DNA of 64,000 nt from Paraburkholderia nodosa DSM 21604 (GCF_000519185.1 NZ_JAFA01000005.1:229022-293021); one strand, 5' to 3'. Positions 9,177-24,646 are shown, counted from the stretch's first letter. Numbers and translations: made by a program. The notes: generated by a model from the letters alone, not told the origin.

Positions 9177-10895
9177 TCATTCTCCGCGCATTTTCCTGCC
9201 TGCATCGCGAATCTGTTCGAGCGTGGCCGCAGGCGTGCTCGCTTCCTTCGTCACACGGATCTCGATCAGCGCGGGCTTGCCTGCCGTGAGCGCACGCTCC
9301 AGCGCGGGGGCGAATTGCGCCGTGGTCGTGACGACTTCGCCGTGCGCGCCGAACGACTGCGCAAATGCCGCGAAGTCGGGGTTCGTGAGCTGCGTGCCGT
9401 GCACGCGGTGCGGATAGTGGCGCTCCTGATGCATGCGGATCGTGCCGTAGTGCGCGTTGTTCACGACGATGAACACGACATTCAGGCCGTACTGCATCGC
9501 CGTGGCGAGTTCCGACGAAGCCATCATGAAGCAGCCGTCGCCCGCGAGCGCGACCACGGTGCGCAAGGGGTAGAGCGACTTCGCGGCGATCGCGGCGGGC
9601 ACGCCGTAGCCCATCGCACCGCTCGTGGGCGCGAGCTGCGAGCGGAAGTGGCGATACGCGAAATGGCGATGCAGCCACGTTGCGTAATTGCCCGCGCCGT
9701 TCGTGACGATCGCGTCGTCGGGCAGGCGTGCGCGCAGCTGCTGCATGACTTCGCCGAGTTGCACGTCGCCGGGCATCGGCAGCGGCTTGCGCCATGCGTG
9801 CCACGCATCGTGCGCTTCAGCGGCGCTGCCGGCCCACGCGGGTTGAGCGGGAGCGGGCAGTTCTGCGAGCAGCGCTGCGAATTCCACGAGGCCCGAAACG
9901 ATCGGCAGATCGGCTGCATAGACGCGGCCGAGTTCCTCCGCGCCCTGATGTACGTGAATGAGTATTTGCTTCGTTTTGGGAATGTCGAAGAGCGTGTAGC
10001 CGCCCGTCGTCGATTCGCCCAGGCGCGGACCGAGTGCGAGCAGCACGTCGGCTTCGCGGATGCGCTTCGCGAGCGCGGGATTTACGCCGAGACCCACGTC
10101 ACCCGCGTAGTTGGGGTGGTCGTTGTTGAGCGTGTCCTGAAAGCGGAACGCGAGGCCGACCGGCAATTGCCAGTTCTCGACGAAGCGCTGGAAGTCCGCA
10201 CAGGCCTGCGGGTTCCAGCCATGGCCGCCGGCGATCACGAACGGCTTCTTCGCACCCGCGAGCAGTTCGCGCACGCGCTCCATCTGCGCGGCGGAAGGCG
10301 ACGCCTGCACGCGTTGCGCGGGCGGTGCGATGGGTTGCGCTTCGGACGCGCGAATCTCGCCGCTCAGCATGTCTTCGGGCAGCGCGAGCACGACCGGGCC
10401 CGGCCGTCCCGACATCGCGACATGGAACGCGTGGCTCAGGTATTCGGGCACGCGGCGCGCGTCGTCGATCTGCGCGACCCACTTCGCCATCTGGCCGAAC
10501 ATGCGTCGATAGTCGATTTCCTGGAACGCCTCGCGGTCCATCTGCTCGCGCGCGACCTGGCCGATCAAGAGGATCATCGGCGTGGAGTCCTGGAACGCCG
10601 TGTGCACGCCAATCGAGGCATGCGTGGCGCCCGGCCCGCGCGTGACGAGCGCGACGCCCGGCCTGCCCGTGAGCTTGCCGATCGCTTCCGCCATGTTCGC
10701 CGCCGCCGCCTCGTGACGGCACACCACGGTTTCGATCTTCGTGGTTTCGTCGGACAACGAATCGAGCACCGCGAGATAGCTTTCGCCCGGTACGCAGAAC
10801 ACGCGCTCGACGCCGTTGGCGACGAGTGCATCGACGACGAGGCGAGCCCCGGTCGTGGTGGCTTCGGTGGTGGCGGATGCGTTCGGCTGCTGCAT
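9177..10895 (-). CDS. Thiamine-diphosphate-dependent enzyme of the acetolactate synthase family
   Basis: A 572-residue member of the ThDP enzyme superfamily with three domains in order. The N-terminal Pyr domain has the catalytic glutamate, E38 in CVPGESYLAVLD. A central domain resembles the FAD-binding domain of acetolactate synthases. The C-terminal PP domain has the cofactor motif GDG at 452-454, ending about 25 residues later with VVNN. I chose ATG 10895 because GAAGGAGA lies ten bases upstream; an in-frame codon 18 residues earlier lacks a site. It follows sdaA by 74 bases on the same strand, so it probably shares the glycine-controlled transcript. Pyruvate, the product of SdaA, is a plausible substrate. 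The exact reaction (acetolactate synthase, oxo-acid decarboxylase or acetyltransferase) cannot be told from sequence alone, and no small regulatory ilvN-type subunit is present. Confidence 0.88.
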   Translation of the reverse strand: MQQPNASATTEATTTGARLVVDALVANGVERVFCVPGESYLAVLDSLSDETTKIETVVCRHEAAAANMAEAIGKLTGRPGVALVTRGPGATHASIGVHTAFQDSTPMILLIGQVAREQMDREAFQEIDYRRMFGQMAKWVAQIDDARRVPEYLSHAFHVAMSGRPGPVVLALPEDMLSGEIRASEAQPIAPPAQRVQASPSAAQMERVRELLAGAKKPFVIAGGHGWNPQACADFQRFVENWQLPVGLAFRFQDTLNNDHPNYAGDVGLGVNPALAKRIREADVLLALGPRLGESTTGGYTLFDIPKTKQILIHVHQGAEELGRVYAADLPIVSGLVEFAALLAELPAPAQPAWAGSAAEAHDAWHAWRKPLPMPGDVQLGEVMQQLRARLPDDAIVTNGAGNYATWLHRHFAYRHFRSQLAPTSGAMGYGVPAAIAAKSLYPLRTVVALAGDGCFMMASSELATAMQYGLNVVFIVVNNAHYGTIRMHQERHYPHRVHGTQLTNPDFAAFAQSFGAHGEVVTTTAQFAPALERALTAGKPALIEIRVTKEASTPAATLEQIRDAGRKMRGE

Positions 10896-10969
10896 GGCGG
10901 TCAAGTCTCCTTCAATCGTTACGTGATTACGTTCAGATGGTTCAGGCAAGGCGACAGCGCTTCAACGAA

Positions 10970-12358
<1,389 letters not shown>

Positions 12359-12453
12359 GGTACTGCTCCTGCTTGTCTGACGTTGGTTGGTGGGGATGCA
12401 GCGCGATTCGCGGCATCGTTATTTCCGTGCCGCCGCCGCAACCCGCGCGCGTG

Positions 12454-13650
12454 TTACCGCGCCGGCAACGGCAGACAGACGGCGAGCCACGCGGGCGGCG
12501 TGGGCGCGAGTTTCAGCGCGACTGGCGCAAAGCGGCCGTCGAGTCGCGCCGCGAGATGAAACAGTTCGGCGGCGTTTTTCGGGTCCCACTGGCCGGTGTA
12601 GCCCGGCAGGCCCGCTTCGCGCCGCTTCGCGTCGAACGGTACGTTCGAGTGCACGAATTCCTCGTGCGTTTTCTGGCCGAGCGCATAGGGCGTGAGCCAG
12701 TCGAGCGCGTTGGCGAGCGTGGTGCCGTTGGCCGCGCGTTCGGTCAGCCAGTTGCGGTTGTGGCGGCGCGCGGCGAGTGCGGCGGTCACGAGCGGCTGCA
12801 AATCGTAGGTCACGTAGTGCAGCGCGTCGCGCTCGGAAAAGTCGAGTGTCGAGCCGTCGGGCGCGACGTTGTCGCCGAGATGCTCCACGAAAAGCCGCTG
12901 CGCAGTCGCGATCATCTTGCGGTTGTCGAGCGTGAACGCGATCATCGCTACCAGTTTGACCCGATGGCTCTGCCAGTTGTTCGCGAAATTTCCCTTGAGC
13001 GGGCGCGGCTGCGCGTCGATCTGCGCGATATAGCCGGTCGCGAAGCTGTTCAGGAATTGCATGGTCGCGTTGCGCGTTTTCACGGGCAGCGCGCTCGCGG
13101 TCAAGTCGTAGGCGAGTATCAGCCCCTCGAAACGCGTTTCGTCGATGGGATTGAAGCTCGGCTTGTACGTGGTGACCCAGGCGAGCAGAAAGCGGTCCAC
13201 GAGCTTCAGGAAGCGCTCGTCGCTCGTCGCGCGCCACGCGAGCGCGGCGTTGCGCATGAGATCGAGTTCCTTCGCGGCCTCGACGCTCTGGTCGTAGATG
13301 CCCTCGTGCGGCAGCGTGCCCTCGGTGTGCAGGCGCGGCAGCGGACGCGGCGTGTCGTTCACGTGCGTCAGCACCTCGGCCACGAGCGCCTTCACGCCCG
13401 GATCGGAGTTGGTGCGCTCGCTCGATTGCAGCGCGGGTGCCGCACAGAAGTTCATGGCCGCGTGGGCCGTGCCGGCGAAAGTGCCGGTGAAGGTGGCGCA
13501 GGCCAGCGCCAGCGCGGCGGCAAGGCTCTGTGGCCGGCTTTGCAGCGCACCGCGCGCGTGCCGGGTCTGCCGGACCGAATTCCGCGTTGCGGCATGCGGT
13601 AAGTCCCGCACCGAGTCCCGCAATGGAACCATTCGCACCTTCCGCGCCAT
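12454..13650 (-). CDS. Secreted alginate-lyase-family protein
   Basis: A 398-residue exported protein. A long basic N-terminus leads into the hydrophobic stretch LAAALALACATFTGTF and a likely signal peptidase cut after GTAHA. The mature part is alpha-helical with the pattern of the alginate lyase superfamily (PL5-like toroid), including GNFANNWQSHRVKLVAMIAF. This corresponds to the NN-x-H active-site region of AlgL, but the motif is NNWQSH instead of NNHSYW. Further family-like segments are LDFSERDALHYVTYDLQP and WLTPYALGQK. It lies between gcvP (117 bases upstream) and sdaA. Genuine lyase activity is uncertain because the active-site motif is altered, and no alginate genes are nearby. Confidence 0.8.
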   Translation of the reverse strand: MARKVRMVPLRDSVRDLPHAATRNSVRQTRHARGALQSRPQSLAAALALACATFTGTFAGTAHAAMNFCAAPALQSSERTNSDPGVKALVAEVLTHVNDTPRPLPRLHTEGTLPHEGIYDQSVEAAKELDLMRNAALAWRATSDERFLKLVDRFLLAWVTTYKPSFNPIDETRFEGLILAYDLTASALPVKTRNATMQFLNSFATGYIAQIDAQPRPLKGNFANNWQSHRVKLVAMIAFTLDNRKMIATAQRLFVEHLGDNVAPDGSTLDFSERDALHYVTYDLQPLVTAALAARRHNRNWLTERAANGTTLANALDWLTPYALGQKTHEEFVHSNVPFDAKRREAGLPGYTGQWDPKNAAELFHLAARLDGRFAPVALKLAPTPPAWLAVCLPLPAR

Positions 13651-13767
13651 GCGCGACTCCCTGATTCAAGGCTGACAGGTGTGTGATGTTAGCGGTTTGC
13701 GGCGGCAAATGTGAGGGGGATGACGGCCGCTGCATTAACCGAAGATAGCGCAGCGGCTTCGCGCGGC

Positions 13768-16731
<2,964 letters not shown>

Positions 16732-16803
16732 AGGGATTCCTGCGGGCGCGGGCGGCGTTCTGAGCGCGCCGCCGCGCCGTGGCGGTTAAGGCGAGGTTGC
16801 GAT

Positions 16804-17184
16804 TTAAGCGCCGATCGCCTTTTCGTAGGCGGCGGCGTCGATCAGCGAGTCGAGCTTGGCGTCGGCGGCGGGCTTGATCTTGAAGAGCCACGACTCGTAC
16901 GGCGCGCCGTTCACCTGGTCGGGCGTGTCGACGAGCGACGTGTTCGCTTCGATGATTTCGCCTGCGACCGGCGCGTAGATGTCCGAGGCGGCCTTGACCG
17001 ACTCGATCACGGCAACGGCGTCGCCGGCGGTGACCGCGCGGCCCGCTTCGGGCAGCTCGAGGAAGACGATGTCGCCGAGCGCTTCCTGCGCGTGGTCGGT
17101 GATGCCGATGGTCAGCGTGCCGTCGGCTTCGGTGCGGATCCACTCGTGCGATTCGGTGTATTTCAGATCGGCCGGGATGCTCAT
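16804..17184 (-). CDS. gcvH: Glycine cleavage system H protein
   Basis: GcvH is the lipoyl carrier that shuttles the aminomethyl group from GcvP to GcvT. At 126 residues it has the normal length. Lys64 in [19 protein letters not shown] is the lipoylated lysine. The N-terminus [15 protein letters not shown] and the C-terminal [11 protein letters not shown] are family hallmarks. The ATG is preceded by GGAGCAACC. It lies 75 bases after gcvT in the same operon. Confidence 0.98.
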   Translation of the reverse strand: MSIPADLKYTESHEWIRTEADGTLTIGITDHAQEALGDIVFLELPEAGRAVTAGDAVAVIESVKAASDIYAPVAGEIIEANTSLVDTPDQVNGAPYESWLFKIKPAADAKLDSLIDAAAYEKAIGA

Positions 17185-17259
17185 GGTTGCTCCAGTGCGT
17201 GGTTCGGTTTTTGTTGCTCGAAAAGGGGAGGGCGTGCGCGCTGGCAGGATCCTCGCGGA

Positions 17260-18378
17260 TCAGGCGGCGAGCACCTTGCCGTTGCGCACGAACGGCAGTT
17301 TTACCACGCTTGCGGGAAGGGCTTTGTCACGGATCTGCACCTGTACGACATCGCCCGGCTGCACGCCCTGCGGCACGCGCGCGAAGGCGATCGATTCCTG
17401 CATGCTCGGCGAAAACGTGCCGCTCGTGATCTCGCCCTCGCCGTGCGGCGTGAGCACTTTCTGGTGCGCGCGCAGCACACCGCCGGCCTTGCCGTTTTCC
17501 TTCTGCAGGATCAGGCCGACGAAGGCCGAACGCGAACCGTTTGCTTCCAGCGCCGGGCGGCCGACGAAGTCGCGCGGCTCCTTCAGGTCGACGGTCCAGG
17601 CGAGGCCGGCGTCGAGCGGCGAGACGCCGTCGTCCATGTCCTGGCCGTACAGGTTCATGCCCGCTTCGAGGCGCAGCGTGTCGCGCGCGCCGAGGCCACA
17701 GGGCTTCACGCCCTGGCGCTGCAGGGCGTCCCAGAACTCGCACACGGCGACAGCGGGCAGCACGATTTCGAAGCCGTCTTCGCCGGTGTAGCCCGTGCGC
17801 GCGATCATCAGCTCGCCGAACGGCGTGGCTTCGATCTTCGCGGCGTTGAAGGGTTTGAGAACTTCGGTGGCGCTGCGCGACGAGGGCGCGACCTGCCAGA
17901 CCTTTTCGCGCGCGTTCGGGCCTTGCACGGCGACGATCGCGAGATCGCGGCGCGGCGTGATGGTGAGGCCGAAGCCGCCTTCGGCGTTGAGCTTCTCGAA
18001 CCAGGCGATGTCTTTTTCGGCCGTGCCGGCGTTGACGACGGTGCGGAACTGGTCGTCGGCGAAGAAGTAGACGATCAGGTCGTCGATCACGCCGCCTTCG
18101 GGGTTCAGCATGCACGAGTAGAGAGCGCGGCCCGCCGTGGTGAGCTTGGCGACGTTGTTGGCGAGCGCGCGGGAGAAGAACTCGCGCGCCTTCGGGCCCG
18201 AAAAGTCGACGACGCACATGTGCGAGACGTCGAACATGCCGGCGTCGGTGCGCACGGCGCGATGCTCGTCGATCTGCGAGCCGTAGTTGACGGGCATGTC
18301 CCAGCCGCCAAAGTCGACCATGCGGGCGTTCAGCGCGCGGTGCGTGTCGTTCAGCGGGGTGCGTTTGAGTTCGGTCAT
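17260..18378 (-). CDS. gcvT: Aminomethyltransferase, T-protein of the glycine cleavage system
   Basis: GcvT releases ammonia from the aminomethyl-lipoyl arm and transfers the C1 unit to tetrahydrofolate. The 372 residues begin with [20 protein letters not shown] and include [26 protein letters not shown] and [13 protein letters not shown], all folate- and aminomethyl-binding signatures. It is the first gene of the operon. Its start lies about 30 bases after the T-run of the terminator controlled by the tandem glycine riboswitch, so glycine should raise expression of the whole downstream series. Confidence 0.97.
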   Translation of the reverse strand: MTELKRTPLNDTHRALNARMVDFGGWDMPVNYGSQIDEHRAVRTDAGMFDVSHMCVVDFSGPKAREFFSRALANNVAKLTTAGRALYSCMLNPEGGVIDDLIVYFFADDQFRTVVNAGTAEKDIAWFEKLNAEGGFGLTITPRRDLAIVAVQGPNAREKVWQVAPSSRSATEVLKPFNAAKIEATPFGELMIARTGYTGEDGFEIVLPAVAVCEFWDALQRQGVKPCGLGARDTLRLEAGMNLYGQDMDDGVSPLDAGLAWTVDLKEPRDFVGRPALEANGSRSAFVGLILQKENGKAGGVLRAHQKVLTPHGEGEITSGTFSPSMQESIAFARVPQGVQPGDVVQVQIRDKALPASVVKLPFVRNGKVLAA

Positions 18379-18409
18379 GGGGCCTCAGGCGGTCGCGAAA
18401 ATTCGCGCG

Positions 18410-18474
18410 AAAACGAAAAAGGCCATGCAGGAAGCGCCGCAGGCACGATGCCCGTGGTCGGTTCTTGCATGGCC
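18410..18474 (-). terminator. Riboswitch-controlled intrinsic terminator before gcvT
   Basis: On the minus strand GGCCATGCA (18466-18474) pairs with TGCATGGCC (18421-18429). The 3' arm runs straight into TTTTTCGTTTT (18410-18420). The 5' arm begins directly after the closing stem of the second glycine aptamer, so ligand-dependent folding can compete with it. This is the classical ON-switch layout in which glycine prevents termination. Confidence 0.8.
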
Positions 18475-18475
18475 C

Positions 18476-18595
18476 CTCTGTCCTCGGTACCTGAGAGATT
18501 GCGCCGTTGCCGCTGGCGCGCGCCCCTTCGGTGGGCAGCCTGAACGCGTGGGGGTTACGATCCGCCGCCGCCCGTTCTACTGCCGCTCTCCAGAG
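18476..18595 (-). promoter_or_regulatory. Glycine riboswitch, second (3') aptamer
   Basis: Read on the minus strand, this has the conserved glycine-aptamer pieces in order: CTCTGGAGAG, then CCACCGAAGGGGC, then AATCTCTCAGGTACCGAGGACAG. The closing stem pairs CTCTG (18591-18595) with CAGAG (18476-18480). It lies immediately upstream of the terminator and gcvT, the commonest setting for this class. Confidence 0.93.
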
Positions 18596-18599
18596 TTGC

Positions 18600-18661
18600 G
18601 GACTGTGTGCCGCTTCGCGTCATCTCGCGCAAAAAGCGCAAATGCAGCGAATCAGCGGTCC
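18600..18661 (-). other. Extra hairpin domain linking the two glycine aptamers
   Basis: Tandem glycine aptamers are usually joined by a short linker. Here 66 bases separate them. On the minus strand the linker itself pairs: GGAC with GTCC at its ends, CCGCT with AGCGG, TTCGC with GCGAA, and GCGC around a TTTTT loop. The pairing was found by eye; thermodynamic folding was not run. Confidence 0.5.
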
Positions 18662-18771
18662 GGCGCGCACGGTCCTTTTGCCTGAGAGTTTGTGGGTTGC
18701 CCCTTCGGCGGCGCCGGTTGCACTAGCGGAAGCGAGCTAAGGCAAACGGCGCGCTCTCCCGGCGCGCGCAG
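18662..18771 (-). promoter_or_regulatory. Glycine riboswitch, first (5') aptamer
   Basis: On the minus strand GGGAGAGCGCGCCG, GCCGCCGAAGGGGCAA and CTCTCAGGCAAAAGGACCG occur in order, the core of a glycine aptamer. The terminal GCGCGC stretches at 18761-18771 and 18662-18670 can close the basal stem. This aptamer is first in the transcript. The promoter must lie upstream of about 18775; the roughly 210 bases from there to 18986 show no recognisable gene. Confidence 0.92.
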
Positions 18772-18986
18772 CGATTGTGCGGGACGCCTCGGGGCTGTGT
18801 CAATGCGGAAAAATTCTGCGCGCGGCGCGGGCAATGGGCCGTGAGACTTGCTGGTATTGGCTTGCGCGGATCGGCAGCGCGCCATCCATCGCGCAGGGGA
18901 AAAACGGGGGCGGTTCGGGGCGGCCAGGAGGCGTGGCACGAACCGCGAACGCGCGGTCCGTGACGAGATTTCGATACGCGTGGCGC

Positions 18987-19361
18987 TTACTCGCCGATGG
19001 CGCGAGCGGCCGTGTCGAGTTCCTGGTTCAGCACGCGCTGCTCGTCGGGCGAGATGCCGCCGCCGTGCTGCGCGGCCATGTCGTGCGCTTCGCCGCGGAT
19101 CGTGTCGAGGCGGTGATGGAGCGCGCCGCCCTGGGGCGGCGGGTAGTAGCCCTGGCTCACGCGCATGTCGATGCGATGGCCCAGGTTGTCGATGCGGCCG
19201 TCGACCTGATGCAGGCGATCGACGGCGACCTCGTGCGGATTCGGGCCGGGCGGGGGCGGCGGAGCGGGGCGCGACGCCGGCTGGTTGACCACGCACGCGG
19301 CGAGGGTCGAGACGAGCGCGCCAGCGGCGATCAGGCGTAGAGCGTGGGTGTAGCGGGTCAT
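18987..19361 (-). CDS. Small putative lipoprotein, unknown function
   Basis: A 124-residue exported protein. Its signal peptide ends in a lipobox, TLAACVVNQ, so C23 should be lipidated. A proline-rich linker (PAPPPPPGPNP) follows, then a helical region with VDRLHQVDGRIDNLGHRIDM and a C-terminal part containing ISPDEQRVLNQELDTAARAI. The helical half is rich in charged heptad-like spacing and may form a coiled coil near the peptidoglycan. The ATG follows AAGGAGAGTC. It sits between the glycine riboswitch and a Gfo/Idh/MocA dehydrogenase gene in the same direction. I do not recognise a named family. Confidence 0.75.
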   Translation of the reverse strand: MTRYTHALRLIAAGALVSTLAACVVNQPASRPAPPPPPGPNPHEVAVDRLHQVDGRIDNLGHRIDMRVSQGYYPPPQGGALHHRLDTIRGEAHDMAAQHGGGISPDEQRVLNQELDTAARAIGE

Positions 19362-19540
19362 TCAGACTCTCCTTTGTCTTGTCGTTGCTGCCTTTTTTGT
19401 CCTGCATGTCCACAAACGTCTGGCGATTGCCGCGTGATGACCCCGCCGCGGCAACCAGATGTAACCATTTGTATGGACCTTTCAGCGGCGTCGGCGCAAT
19501 GCAAGGTCGACGCCGCAGCCGAAAGCGCGCGCCAGCGCGC

Positions 19541-20596
19541 TCAGGACCGGCGCACGAACGCCAGCGTGCGGCCTTCCTGCGCGCTTTGCATGGCGAGTTC
19601 AATGAGCGTCATGACGTCGATGGCGTCCTGCGGGCTCACCGGGAACGGCTTGTCTTCGCGGATCGCCGCGGCAAGCGCGCGGTACAGATCGGCGTAATTG
19701 CCCGCGGCGTTGGGCACGTCGAGATCGGCTTCCTGGCCGTCGTCGCGCAGCACGTGCAGGCGGCCCGACTCGTTGCCCGCGCCGAAACCGGGCTGCCCCG
19801 GGCGCAGGCCGTCCTTGAGCTGATCTTCCTGGGTGTCGAGCCCGTTCTTCAGGTAGCTGCCGCGCGTGCCGTGAATCGCGAAGCGCGGCGCGTACGCGGC
19901 GAGCGCGCTGGCGTGCAGCACGGCGTCGTGGTGCGGGTAGCGCAGCACGAGGTGCGCGTAATCCGGCGCACTCGCGTTTTCGCGGCGCGTGTGAACGAAC
20001 GCGGTGATCGACTCGGGTGCGCCAAAGAGCGCGAGCGTCTGGTCGATCAGATGCGGGCCGAGATCGTAGAGCAGGCCGCCGCCGCGCGTGGCGTCTTCGC
20101 GCCAGCGCTGTTTCACTTGCGGGCGGAAGCGGTCGAAGTGCGATTCGTAATGCGTGATGCGTCCGAGTTCGCCGCGCTCGATCAGCTCGCGCACGGTGAG
20201 GAAATCGCCGTCCCAGCGGCGGTTGTGGAACGGCGCGAACACGAGGCCGCGCTGCTTCGCGATGGCCGCGAGCGTACGCGCTTCCTCGGCCGTGAGCGTG
20301 ACGGGCTTGTCGACCAGCACGTGCTTGCCGCGCTCGAGCGTGCGGCGCGCGAGGTCGTAGTGCGTGTCGTTGGGCGTGGCGATCACGACGCATTCGATGG
20401 CGTCGATCGAGAGCAGCGCGTCGAGGTCGGGCACGATCGCGGCGTCGGGATAGTCGGCCTGGGCGCGTTCGGCCTGGCTCGTGGCGATGGCGGCGAGCTG
20501 CGCGGCGCCGCTATGCGCGATCACGGGGGCGTGGAAAGTCTGGCCGGCGAAGCCGTAGCCCATCAGGCCGATTTGCAGCGGTTGCGGTGCAGTCAT
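19541..20596 (-). CDS. Gfo/Idh/MocA-family NAD(P)-dependent oxidoreductase
   Basis: A 351-residue dehydrogenase, usually acting on sugars, inositols or related polyols. The N-terminal Rossmann fold has GLMGYGFAGQTFHAPVI as its nucleotide loop and ECVVIATPNDTHYDLAR, and the family motif appears as HVLVDKPVTLTAEEA (DKP instead of the commoner EKP). The C-terminal domain includes HYESHFDRFRPQVKQRWRED, GGLLYDLGPHLIDQTLALFG and YLKNGLDTQEDQL, as in YdgJ/IolW-like enzymes. It has no metabolic neighbours to point to a substrate. Confidence 0.92.
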   Translation of the reverse strand: MTAPQPLQIGLMGYGFAGQTFHAPVIAHSGAAQLAAIATSQAERAQADYPDAAIVPDLDALLSIDAIECVVIATPNDTHYDLARRTLERGKHVLVDKPVTLTAEEARTLAAIAKQRGLVFAPFHNRRWDGDFLTVRELIERGELGRITHYESHFDRFRPQVKQRWREDATRGGGLLYDLGPHLIDQTLALFGAPESITAFVHTRRENASAPDYAHLVLRYPHHDAVLHASALAAYAPRFAIHGTRGSYLKNGLDTQEDQLKDGLRPGQPGFGAGNESGRLHVLRDDGQEADLDVPNAAGNYADLYRALAAAIREDKPFPVSPQDAIDVMTLIELAMQSAQEGRTLAFVRRS

Positions 20597-20872
20597 TTAG
20601 CGCTTCCTCTTTCCAGCGAGTGCGGGTGGCGGGAGCCCGTTATTGTGGCACGGCGCGTATAACGTGCGGAACGCGGCGAGGGACGGATGAGCCGTGGAAA
20701 GAGGAACATCGGGGCGGCATCGGCGTATCGCTGTGCCGTGTTAACATCGCACCTCCCGCGTGAGAGGCCGCTGCGACGTTCGCACGCCTCGCGCCGTGCG
20801 GTGTCACGAAAGGCCAAGCGCCCCGTTCGCACGCCTCCCAGCCGTACCACCCGTTTTCCCAATCCAGCAACG

Positions 20873-22963
<2,091 letters not shown>

Positions 22964-23047
22964 TGACCCTGGCGTGGAGCGGGTGTTTGCTTTATTGGGA
23001 CGCGGACGGCAGTAGAGTGAACGCCCCTGTCCTGCTCGCTGCCGCCA

Positions 23048-23629
23048 ATGGAAGATCCATTGCTCCCGCTTTACCGTCACGCGCTCGAAACGTATATCGA
23101 CGCGAAGGACAACACGAAGCCCGCACGGATACACGAAGCGTTCGCGCCAGATGCGGAACTGACGTTCTCGCTGGCCACACCGAATATCGCGTTTCCGGCG
23201 CGTAGCGTCGGCGCCGAAGCGATCGCGAAGACGCTGGTCAGCGATTTTGGTGAGCGTTATTCGCGTTGCCGCACCTGGTACCTCTGCGATGCCGCTGCGC
23301 TCGTTGTGCGCGAGCGCACGATCGACGCGCTGCCCTGGCTCGTCGTGATGCGCGAGGACGCGGCGGGCGCGCTGCGCATCGGTCACGGCACTTATCGCTG
23401 GACTTTCGATGCGAACGACATCGCGCCGCGCGTGTCCGCATTCCACATTCACATTGCCCGGATGGACGTGATCGACGATCCGGACGGTGCGAGGCTCGAG
23501 CGCCTGCAAGAGGGCTTGAGCTATCCGTGGCTCGCTCCCGCCGAACTGGCAGCGCGTTACGGCGCGCTGGCCGGGGATGCTTCGGGTGCGTTCGCCTTTG
23601 CCCGCGAATTTGCGCGTCCCGTGCGCTGA
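23048..23629 (+). CDS. Hypothetical protein, possible SnoaL/NTF2-like fold
   Basis: A 193-residue soluble protein without signal peptide or membrane spans. The start LPLYRHALETYIDAKDNTKP followed by FAPDAELTFSL, a central region with a GAEAIAKTL loop, and HGTYRWTFDANDIAPRVSAF are arranged like the helix-then-curved-sheet pattern of NTF2-like proteins. That fold assignment is a guess from pattern. It lies 84 bases after rep on the same strand and may be cotranscribed. The upstream site is weak. Confidence 0.65.
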   Translation: MEDPLLPLYRHALETYIDAKDNTKPARIHEAFAPDAELTFSLATPNIAFPARSVGAEAIAKTLVSDFGERYSRCRTWYLCDAAALVVRERTIDALPWLVVMREDAAGALRIGHGTYRWTFDANDIAPRVSAFHIHIARMDVIDDPDGARLERLQEGLSYPWLAPAELAARYGALAGDASGAFAFAREFARPVR

Positions 23630-23654
23630 TGCGCGACTGTCTTTCCATCGACGG

Positions 23655-23693
23655 AAATAAAAATCCCCGCGCCGTATTGCTACGGGCGGGGAT
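23655..23693 (-). terminator. Intrinsic terminator of the cytochrome c gene
   Basis: ATCCCCGC (23663-23670) and GCGGGGAT (23686-23693) form a stem that continues inward with CCGTA/TACGG around TTGC. On the minus strand the stem is followed by TTTTTATTT (23654-23662), 30 bases after the cytochrome stop codon. It may also stop plus-strand transcription from the upstream gene. Confidence 0.88.
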
Positions 23694-23722
23694 CGCTGTG
23701 CGTTTTAGCGCGCGTGAGTCGC

Positions 23723-24646
23723 TTACTTCGCCGCGCTGACCATGTAGTCGACGGCGGCCTTTACGTCGGCGTCCGAGGCGGTCGAGCCGCCTTTGGGCGG
23801 CATCTGGCCCTTGCCGTGCAGCGCGTAGTTGTAGACGGTGTCCATCGGGTCCTTGAGGCGCGGCGCCCAGTCGGCCTTGTTGCCGAATTTCGGCGCGCCC
23901 AGCACGCCGGCGGCGTGACACGCCTGGCAAACCTGCTGATAGAGCGCCTTGCCCGCCTGCGAGGCGTCGGCGCTCTGCGAGCCGCCACCTGCCGCGGGAG
24001 CGGACGAAGCCTGCGGGATGGCCGCGATCGCGGCTGCGGCAGCTTGCGCCTGGGCGGCGTTCGCATCGGCCCCCGACGCACCCGAGGCCGGTGCAGCGGC
24101 TGCCGCGCCCGAAGCCGCATTGGCTGCATTGGCCGCGCCTGGCGCGGGCTTGGGCGGATCCTGGAAGTTCGCGCCGGCGTGGTTCGCCATATAGGCGACG
24201 GCGAGGCCGATTTCGTAGTCGCTGTAGTCGTCGGGGCTCGTGCCGCCGCGCGGGGGCATCGCGCCCTTGCCGGAGAGCGCCGTTTTCCAGAGCGTGTCGA
24301 AGCCCTGCGCGATGCGCGGCGCCCAGTCGCCCGAGTTGCCGAACTTCGGCGCGCCGGCGGCGCCCGAGGCGTGACACGCCGAGCAGACAGCCTGGAAGAC
24401 CTGCTCGCCGGTCTTGTAGACGCGCGGCGCATTGGCGTCGCGCACGTTGACCTGCGCGACCGGCGCGATGCGCGCGGCGACCTGCTGGGTGGAGAGCTCG
24501 TCGGTGCCCGCGCCGGTGCGCGTCGTGTTGTCGACGTAGTAGACGAGCAGAATGATGATGACGATGGGGACGGCAAACCCGGCGATGACAGCGGCGATCA
24601 GCTGGCCGGGCGTTTTGATCGGGACTCCGTGGGGTGCTTCGCTCAT
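23723..24646 (-). CDS. Membrane-anchored di-heme cytochrome c (two c5-type domains)
   Basis: A 307-residue electron carrier. An N-terminal transmembrane anchor (about residues 16-38, AVIAGFAVPIVIIILLVYYV) holds two periplasmic heme domains. The CXXCH motifs are CSACH at 88-92 and CQACH at 240-244. Each is followed by GAPKFGN, a DWAPR segment and a GKG-x-MPP segment carrying the likely axial methionine. The domains are clear duplicates. They are joined by a roughly 75-residue linker (about 160-235) that is almost all Ala, Pro, Gly and Ser. I chose ATG 24646, where the anchor begins, over a codon 17 residues upstream. The partner is probably a terminal oxidase or bc1-type complex encoded elsewhere. 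Confidence 0.93.
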   Translation of the reverse strand: MSEAPHGVPIKTPGQLIAAVIAGFAVPIVIIILLVYYVDNTTRTGAGTDELSTQQVAARIAPVAQVNVRDANAPRVYKTGEQVFQAVCSACHASGAAGAPKFGNSGDWAPRIAQGFDTLWKTALSGKGAMPPRGGTSPDDYSDYEIGLAVAYMANHAGANFQDPPKPAPGAANAANAASGAAAAAPASGASGADANAAQAQAAAAAIAAIPQASSAPAAGGGSQSADASQAGKALYQQVCQACHAAGVLGAPKFGNKADWAPRLKDPMDTVYNYALHGKGQMPPKGGSTASDADVKAAVDYMVSAAK

